A stretch of DNA of 9,654 nucleotides from Cellulomonas sp. (GTDB taxonomy: Bacteria > Actinomycetota > Actinomycetes > Actinomycetales > Cellulomonadaceae): contig JAPSIJ010000068.1 of the NCBI GenBank assembly GCA_031178805.1, positions 1 through 9,654 on the forward strand, given 5' to 3'. Shown in pieces: positions 5,311 through 9,654 of this stretch. Each line of letters starts with the position of its first letter. Position 1 is the first letter of the stretch. The position numbers and the translations under genes are program-made. The notes below the pieces were generated by a model. That model saw only the letters and a list, made by a program, of their open reading frames with translations, did not search any database and was not told the DNA's origin.

Positions 5311-5325
5311 GGCCACGGATGGGCC
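5311..5325 (+). promoter_or_regulatory. CsrA-type hairpin 2 in the flgB leader
   Basis: GGCC-ACGGATG-GGCC again presents an ACGGAT loop, and its 13-nt core CCACGGATGGGCC is identical to that in the fliC leader (1476-1488). It lies 35 nt upstream of the flgB start at 5361. It contains an in-frame ATG (5319) that could be mistaken for the flgB start. Confidence 0.5.
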
Positions 5326-5360
5326 GACTCAGGACCAACCTCGGTGAGGGTGACCCTGCC

Positions 5361-5708
5361 ATGGGCATGTTCGACTCCGTCAGCTACGTCGCGCTGAACA
5401 GCGCGCTCGACGGCCTGGCCCTGCGCCAGCGCGCCATCGCCGAGAACGTGGCGAACATCAACACCCCCGGCTACCAGGCCAAGAAGGTCCAGTTCGAGGA
5501 CGCCCTGGCCCGCGCGGTGGACCGCGGCACCGGTGCCGCCCCCGCGTCCGTGGCCCGCTCGCTGGAGCCCACCCGCCTCGACGGCAACAACGTCAACCTC
5601 GACGAGGAGACGCTGCTCAACGTCGACACCAACCTCCGCTACCAGCTGGCGACCCAGGCGGTCGACGGCACCTTCTCCAGCGTCCGTACCGCGATGAGGA
5701 CCAACTGA
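5361..5708 (+). CDS. flgB: Flagellar basal-body proximal rod protein FlgB
   Basis: This 115-residue protein is a proximal rod subunit, exported through the flagellar secretion system and assembled on the MS ring. The N-terminal helix has the rod/hook family signature ENVANINTPGYQAK (residues 28-41). A typical LDGNNVNLDEE segment comes mid-protein, and the C-terminal helix (NLRYQLATQAVDGTFSSVRT) completes the pair of terminal helices that pack into the rod. The chosen start is ATG 5361, 11 nt after GGTGAGG (5343-5349). The in-frame ATG at 5319 would add 14 residues without family similarity and lies within a leader hairpin. Its TGA overlaps the flgC ATG by one base (TGATG). Confidence 0.95.
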   Translation: MGMFDSVSYVALNSALDGLALRQRAIAENVANINTPGYQAKKVQFEDALARAVDRGTGAAPASVARSLEPTRLDGNNVNLDEETLLNVDTNLRYQLATQAVDGTFSSVRTAMRTN

Positions 5709-6112
5709 TGACGACGTTCGGGGCGATCGGCATCGCCAGCACCGGCATGACCGTGAACCGCAAGTGGATCGACGCGGTGAGCGACAACCTGGCCAACATC
5801 AACACCGTGCGGGGCACGGACGAGGAGGCCTACCGCGCCAAGTACGTGGTGGCCACCGAGATCGCGAGCGCGGACGGCGGCGGCGTCCAGGTCGCCGGCA
5901 TCGCCGAGGGCCCGGCCGAGGGCCGGATGGTCTACGAGCCGACGCACCCGCTGGCCGACGAGGACGGCTACGTCCGGTACCCGGAGGTCGACATGGCGAG
6001 CCAGATGACGCAGCTGATCATGGCCCAGCGCGGCTACCAGGCGAACGCGGCGGTCGTGGACCGCGCCCGTGCGTCCTACGAGTCCGCCCTCCAGATCGGC
6101 CGGGGCGCATGA
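5708..6112 (+). CDS. flgC: Flagellar basal-body rod protein FlgC
   Basis: This 134-residue protein is a proximal rod subunit that assembles with FlgB. The N-terminus (FGAIGIASTGMTVNRKWIDA, then SDNLANINTVRGT) shows the FlgC form of the rod motif, with a charged GTDEEAYRAK in place of the TPGY of FlgB. A DGYVRYPEVD segment and the C-terminal helix with QLIMAQRGYQANAAVV are hallmarks of FlgC. Length is normal. The gene starts on the last base of the flgB stop codon and its TGA overlaps the fliE ATG by 4 nt, so translation is very likely coupled. Confidence 0.96.
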   Translation: MTTFGAIGIASTGMTVNRKWIDAVSDNLANINTVRGTDEEAYRAKYVVATEIASADGGGVQVAGIAEGPAEGRMVYEPTHPLADEDGYVRYPEVDMASQMTQLIMAQRGYQANAAVVDRARASYESALQIGRGA

Positions 6113-6462
6113 GCGTCCAGCCCGTCGGCGGCGTCTCGGGCGTCTCGCCGACCTCCTACCTGTCCGAGCTCGACGCGCTCGCCGGCCTGCAGGGCGCCGC
6201 CGGGGTCACCGGCACGCCCGGCGCGACCGGCACCGCCGGCGCCGACGGCGGGTTCGCCGCGGCGCTCGGTGCCGTCGACCACGTCACCCAGCTGCAGTCC
6301 ACGAGCAACGCGCTCGCGGTCCAGGCCGTCACCGGCGACCTCGACGACGTGCACGACTACACCGTCGCGTCGTCCGAGGCGAAGCTCGCGCTCGAGCTCA
6401 CCGCCGCCGTGCGCAACAAGGCCGTCGACGCGTTCACCGAGATCATGAGGATGCAGGCCTGA
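6109..6462 (+). CDS. fliE: Flagellar hook-basal body complex protein FliE
   Basis: This 117-residue protein is the adaptor between the FliF MS ring and the FlgB/FlgC rod. The C-terminal half (about 48-117) is the conserved part, ending AVRNKAVDAFTEIMRMQA, which closely follows the FliE consensus. The N-terminal part is less typical. Residues 29-47 form seven glycines spaced every three residues (GAAGVTGTPGATGTAGADG), a short collagen-like Gly-X-Y run in the linker. The ATG at 6109 sits in an ATGA overlap with flgC, and the stop overlaps the fliF start by one base. Confidence 0.94.
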   Translation: MSVQPVGGVSGVSPTSYLSELDALAGLQGAAGVTGTPGATGTAGADGGFAAALGAVDHVTQLQSTSNALAVQAVTGDLDDVHDYTVASSEAKLALELTAAVRNKAVDAFTEIMRMQA

Positions 6463-8063
6463 TGCCCGCCCAGGTGAAGTCCCTGTTCGGCCGCGTGGGC
6501 GGTGCCGTGGGGCAGTTCTCCCTCCCGCAGAAGACGTTCGCGCTGATCGCGCTGGCAGCCCTGCTGCTCGGCGGGTTCGCGCTCTACTCCTGGGCGAGCA
6601 AGCCGTCGCTCAGCCCGCTGTTCTCCGGCCTGTCGGCCACCGACGCCTCCGCGGTCGTCGAGCAGCTGTCGGCCGAGGGCGTGACGTACGAGCTCGCCGA
6701 CGGCGGCAGCACCGTGCTGGTGCCGCAGGACAAGCTGTACGACCTGCGGCTGTCGCTGGCCGCCGCCGGCCTGCCCGCGAACTCCGAGGGCGACGGCTAC
6801 TCGCTGCTCGACGGCATGTCGATGACCTCCAGCGAGTTCCAGCAGCAGACCACCTACCAGCGCGCGATCGAGGGCGAGCTCGCCAAGACGATCGGCGCGA
6901 TGGAGGGCGTGGAGGCCGCGACCGTGAAGCTCGCGCTGCCGCAGGAGACGGTGTTCGTCTCCGAGCAGCAGGACCCCACCGCGTCGGTGTTCGTCCGGAC
7001 CCGCGCCGGCAAGGAGCTGACCACGCCGCAGGTCGAGGCCATCGTGCACCTGGTGTCCGCGGGCATCGAGGGCATGCAGGCCACCGACGTCGCGGTCGTC
7101 GACAGCACCGGCAAGGTGCTGTCCGAGGTCGGCACCGGCATCACGTCCGGCTCCGGCGACGAGGCGACCTCCGCCTACGAGCAGCGGGTCACCGGCGCCG
7201 TGCAGGCGATGCTCGACCAGGTGGTCGGCGTGGGCAACTCCACCGTCACGGTGACCGCCGCGCTGAACCAGGACCAGACCCAGCGGACCTCCGAGGAGTT
7301 CACCGCTCCGGAGAACACCCCGCCGCTCGCCTCCTCGACCACCACCGAGGAGTACACCGGCACGGGCAACGGGAACGCCACGGGCGTGCTCGGGCCCGAC
7401 AACATCGCGGTGCCGGGCGGTGAGGGCGCGGCCGGCCCGGGCGAGTACTCGGCGACCACCGAGGACGTCACCAACGCGGTCAACAAGGTCACCGAGGTGA
7501 CCACGGTCGCCCCCGGGACCGTGCAGCGCCAGTCGCTCGCGGTGCTGGTCGACCAGACCGCCGCGGCGGGCCTGGACCTCGCCCAGCTCACCGCCACGCT
7601 GACGGCCGCGGCCGGCATCGACACGGCGCGGGGCGACACGATCGCGGTGCAGGCCATGGCCTTCGACACCACGAGCGCGGACGCCGCCGCCGAGGCGCTG
7701 GCCGCCGCGGACGCGCAGGCCGCCGCCGCCGAGCGGGCGAGCCTGGTGCGGCAGATGATCATCGCCGGCGCCCTGCTGCTGGTGGTCGTGGTGGTCGCGG
7801 TCGTGCTGGCCCGCCGGTCGCGGCGCAGCAAGCGCGAGGCGCTCGACATCGGCGAGCTGCCCCTGATGGACGGCCCGGCCGAGGCGCCCGAGCTGGAGGA
7901 GCCCGCGGACATCCCGCCGGCCCTGCCCGGCCCGGCCGAGGTCGACCCGGTCCAGGAGTCCCTCGCGGTCAAGCGCGCCGAGATCGGCGCCCTGGCCGAC
8001 GAGCAGCCCGAGGAGGTCGCGGACCTCCTGCGCGGCTGGCTGACCCCCGCCGGGCGGCGCTGA
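6462..8063 (+). CDS. fliF: Flagellar MS-ring protein FliF
   Basis: This 533-residue inner-membrane protein oligomerises into the MS ring, the base of the flagellum and housing of the export gate. A first transmembrane helix lies at about 25-44 (TFALIALAALLLGGFALYSW). The YscJ/FliF ring-building region follows at about 46-222 (with LPQETVFVSEQQDPTASVFV), then the FliF C-terminal domain with a low-complexity Gly/Thr/Pro loop around 295-330. A second transmembrane helix comes at about 433-453 (MIIAGALLLVVVVVAVVLA), preceded by an Ala-rich segment. The cytoplasmic tail ends EEVADLLRGWLTPAGRR, matching the FliG-binding tail. The start ATG at 6462 overlaps the fliE stop (TGATG), and the stop overlaps fliG by one base. 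Confidence 0.96.
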   Translation: MPAQVKSLFGRVGGAVGQFSLPQKTFALIALAALLLGGFALYSWASKPSLSPLFSGLSATDASAVVEQLSAEGVTYELADGGSTVLVPQDKLYDLRLSLAAAGLPANSEGDGYSLLDGMSMTSSEFQQQTTYQRAIEGELAKTIGAMEGVEAATVKLALPQETVFVSEQQDPTASVFVRTRAGKELTTPQVEAIVHLVSAGIEGMQATDVAVVDSTGKVLSEVGTGITSGSGDEATSAYEQRVTGAVQAMLDQVVGVGNSTVTVTAALNQDQTQRTSEEFTAPENTPPLASSTTTEEYTGTGNGNATGVLGPDNIAVPGGEGAAGPGEYSATTEDVTNAVNKVTEVTTVAPGTVQRQSLAVLVDQTAAAGLDLAQLTATLTAAAGIDTARGDTIAVQAMAFDTTSADAAAEALAAADAQAAAAERASLVRQMIIAGALLLVVVVVAVVLARRSRRSKREALDIGELPLMDGPAEAPELEEPADIPPALPGPAEVDPVQESLAVKRAEIGALADEQPEEVADLLRGWLTPAGRR

Positions 8064-9070
8064 TGAGCACCGCGACGCTGACCGGCACCCAGAAGGCCGC
8101 CATGCTGCTGCTGCAGCTCGGCCGGGAGCGTGCGGCCAAGGTGATGTCCCGCCTGGAGACCGCCGAGATCGAGGAGCTGACCGCCGAGATCCTCCGGCTG
8201 GACCGGGTGGACCAGGCGCTGGCGGACGAGGTCGTCGAGGAGTTCTACTCCGCGTCGATGATCGGCCCCGGCGTGGGCGGCGGCCTCGGCTACGCCACCC
8301 AGCTGCTCGAGGGCGCGCTGGGCCGGGACGAGGCCGCGGGCATGCTGGAGCGCCTGCAGACCTCGATGGCCGGCCAGCCGTTCGAGTTCCTGCAGCACGC
8401 CGACGCCCGCCAGGTGCTCTCGCTGCTGAACGGCGAGCACCCGCAGGCGGTGGCCCTGGTGCTGGCGCACCTGCGCCCGGAGCACGCGTCGGCGATCCTC
8501 GCCGGCCTGCCGCCGGAGCAGCAGTCCGAGGTCGCGCACCGGATCGCGCTGATGGAGCGCGCCTCGCCGGACGTCGTGCAGGTCATCGCGGAGACGATGC
8601 AGCGCAAGGCCTCCACGGTGCTGACGCCCAACGAGCTGTCCGCGGTGGGCGGCGTCGACCCCCTGGTCGAGATCATCAACCGCGCCGACCCGACCACCGA
8701 GAAGCTGATCCTCGAGGGCCTGCAGGCCCGGGACGAGGCGCTGGCCGACGAGGTCCGCAGCCGGATGTTCGTCTTCGGCGACATCGTCCTGCTCGAGGAC
8801 CGCGCGATGCAGCTGGTGCTGCGCCAGGTGGAGACCAACGAGCTGTCGGTCGCGCTCAAGGGCGTCGCGCCGGAGGTGCGGGACAAGATCCTGCGCAACC
8901 TCTCCGAGCGCGCCCGCGAGAACCTCGAGGAGGAGATCGAGCTGCTCGGCCCGGTCCGCCTGTCCCAGGTGGAGGAGGCGCGCGCCGGCATCGTCCAGGC
9001 CATCCGCCGCCTCGAGGAGTCCGGCCAGATCGTGATCAAGCGGGAGGGGGAGGACGAGTATGTCGCCTGA
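8063..9070 (+). CDS. fliG: Flagellar motor switch protein FliG
   Basis: This 335-residue rotor protein sits on the cytoplasmic face of the MS ring, binds FliM and receives torque from the stator. The N-terminal domain (about 1-100) binds the FliF tail and includes KAAMLLLQLGRERAAKV. The middle domain carries the EHPQ motif at residues 125-128, the same position as in E. coli. The C-terminal domain has FVFGDIVLLEDRAMQLVLRQ, then ALKGVAPEVRDKILRNLSER and GPVRLSQVEEA, which contain the charged torque-helix region. Length is typical. It begins on the last base of the fliF stop and overlaps fliH by 11 nt. Confidence 0.97.
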   Translation: MSTATLTGTQKAAMLLLQLGRERAAKVMSRLETAEIEELTAEILRLDRVDQALADEVVEEFYSASMIGPGVGGGLGYATQLLEGALGRDEAAGMLERLQTSMAGQPFEFLQHADARQVLSLLNGEHPQAVALVLAHLRPEHASAILAGLPPEQQSEVAHRIALMERASPDVVQVIAETMQRKASTVLTPNELSAVGGVDPLVEIINRADPTTEKLILEGLQARDEALADEVRSRMFVFGDIVLLEDRAMQLVLRQVETNELSVALKGVAPEVRDKILRNLSERARENLEEEIELLGPVRLSQVEEARAGIVQAIRRLEESGQIVIKREGEDEYVA

Positions 9071-9654
9071 CACCCGCTCCTTCACCCAGGCGTTCGGCGG
9101 CGGCACGGCCGTCGCCGAGCCCGCCGCCCGCGCGGAGGGCTACGCCGCGGGGTACGCGGCCGGCTACGCCGCGGGGGCCCGGGAGGCCGCCCGCGCGGCC
9201 GAGGCCGAGGCGCTGCGCGTGCAGCGGCAGCGCGCCGAGGCCGACGCCCGCCGCGCCGCGGACCACGCGGACGCGCTCGCGGTGCTGGCCGCCGCGGCCC
9301 GCGCCGCCGCCGACCGCAGCGCCCCCGTGCTCGCCGCCGCCGAGGCGACGCTGCACGCGGCGGCGCTGGACCTGGCCGCCGCGGTGCTCGGCACCGAGCT
9401 GTCCGACGCGCCGGCCGCCGCCCGCGCGGCCCTGCGCCGCCTGCGCGAGCAGGACCCGGAGCGCGAGGTGCACACCGTGCGCCTGCACCCCCGGGACCTC
9501 GCCGCGGTGCGCGACGCCCTGGCCGGTGCCGACGGCTCCGCCGACGTGCTGCGCGGGCTGCCCGACCTGACCGGCGTGGACCTCGTCGCGGACCCGGCGC
9601 TCGCGCCCGGCGACGCGGTGGGGGAGTTCCCCGACGGCTACCTGGACGCGCGCG
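9060..9654 (+). CDS. fliH: Flagellar assembly protein FliH (3' end beyond the window)
   Basis: The visible 198 codons stay open to the window edge. FliH regulates the export ATPase FliI and tethers it to the export apparatus in the cytoplasm. The start is ATG 9060, 6 nt after the strong ribosome binding site GGGGGAGGA (9046-9053), inside the end of fliG. Residues 27-39 hold a GxxxGxxxGxxxG run (GYAAGYAAGYAAG), a known FliH-type feature. A long Ala/Arg/Glu-rich helix follows (about 40-105). The C-terminal part (about 105-198) resembles the FliH/V-type ATPase subunit E domain, with VHTVRLHPRDLAAV and then GEFPDGYLDAR. Perhaps only 20-40 residues are missing. Identity rests on position, the glycine repeat and the C-terminal pattern, since overall similarity among FliH proteins is low. 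Confidence 0.88.
   Translation, partial: MSPDTRSFTQAFGGGTAVAEPAARAEGYAAGYAAGYAAGAREAARAAEAEALRVQRQRAEADARRAADHADALAVLAAAARAAADRSAPVLAAAEATLHAAALDLAAAVLGTELSDAPAAARAALRRLREQDPEREVHTVRLHPRDLAAVRDALAGADGSADVLRGLPDLTGVDLVADPALAPGDAVGEFPDGYLDAR
9138..9176 (+). repeat. 15-bp direct repeat encoding the FliH glycine repeat
   Basis: GGCTACGCCGCGGGG occurs at 9138-9152 and 9162-9176, 24 bp apart and in frame, with a diverged copy between. It encodes the GYAA units of FliH. Such short in-frame repeats can expand or contract by slippage. Confidence 0.7.

Noticed and set aside
5319..5360. Upstream ATG start for flgB at 5319
   Set aside because: It lies within a leader hairpin, lacks a ribosome binding site and adds 14 residues not typical of FlgB.
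7677..7745. Ala-rich GCC/GCG repeats before the second FliF membrane helix
   Set aside because: This is a common low-complexity linker in GC-rich genomes and shows no periodic structure suggesting function.
7175..9106. Minus-strand open frame of 643 codons opposite fliF/fliG
   Set aside because: It is antisense to two well-identified genes, its product is low-complexity (Gly, Arg, His, Ala) and matches nothing. Long antisense frames are expected at this GC content. The same holds for the minus-strand frames at 350-1414, 1153-2127, 1502-3187 and 2622-4475.
1..9654. CRISPR arrays, tRNA/rRNA genes, insertion sequences, phage or defence genes
   Set aside because: I found no repeat-spacer pattern, RNA gene signature, transposase or defence-protein sequence; the window is a continuous flagellar cluster.

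Overview
The window is a very GC-rich stretch of bacterial chromosome carrying part of a flagellar gene cluster. Strong G/C preference at third codon positions, GTG starts, ATGA/TGATG gene junctions, a FliA/WhiG-type sigma factor and the gene order point to a flagellated actinobacterium. Cellulomonas or a close relative in the Micrococcales is my best guess, from recall of family sequences and not from a search.

Layout. (1) Positions 1-29 hold the first ten codons of a minus-strand gene, possibly flgN, that reads out of the window. (2) Positions 30-397 form a divergent control region with a CRP/GlxR-like dyad, copies of a GTCCGA-type element, a possible -10 box and a second dyad. (3) A FliA/WhiG-family sigma factor (398-1276) is followed by a hairpin terminator. 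(4) Flagellin fliC (1520-2719) stands as its own unit and ends in two hairpins, one with a perfect 18-bp stem. (5) The filament-assembly block follows: fliD (cap), fliS (flagellin chaperone) and a small FliT-position gene, closed by a GC-rich hairpin. (6) Positions 5099-5360 are a control region with two 10-bp direct repeats exactly 20 bp apart and four consecutive hairpins. (7) A tightly overlapping basal-body operon runs flgB-flgC-fliE-fliF-fliG-fliH, with fliH cut by the window end.

How it fits together. FliF makes the MS ring, FliE joins it to the proximal rod (FlgB, FlgC), FliG is the rotor/switch protein and FliH serves the export ATPase. FliC, FliD and FliS make, cap and chaperone the filament. 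The sigma factor presumably directs late flagellar transcription. No anti-sigma factor FlgM is visible here.

The genes themselves are conventional. I found no new protein system. The most interesting signal is regulatory: small hairpins that present an ACGGAT loop in the leaders of both fliC and flgB, with an identical 13-nt core in the two leaders. They look like CsrA (RsmA) binding sites. A second signal is a shared GGAAYGTCCG-type DNA element upstream of both the sigma gene and flgB, which could bind a common flagellar regulator.
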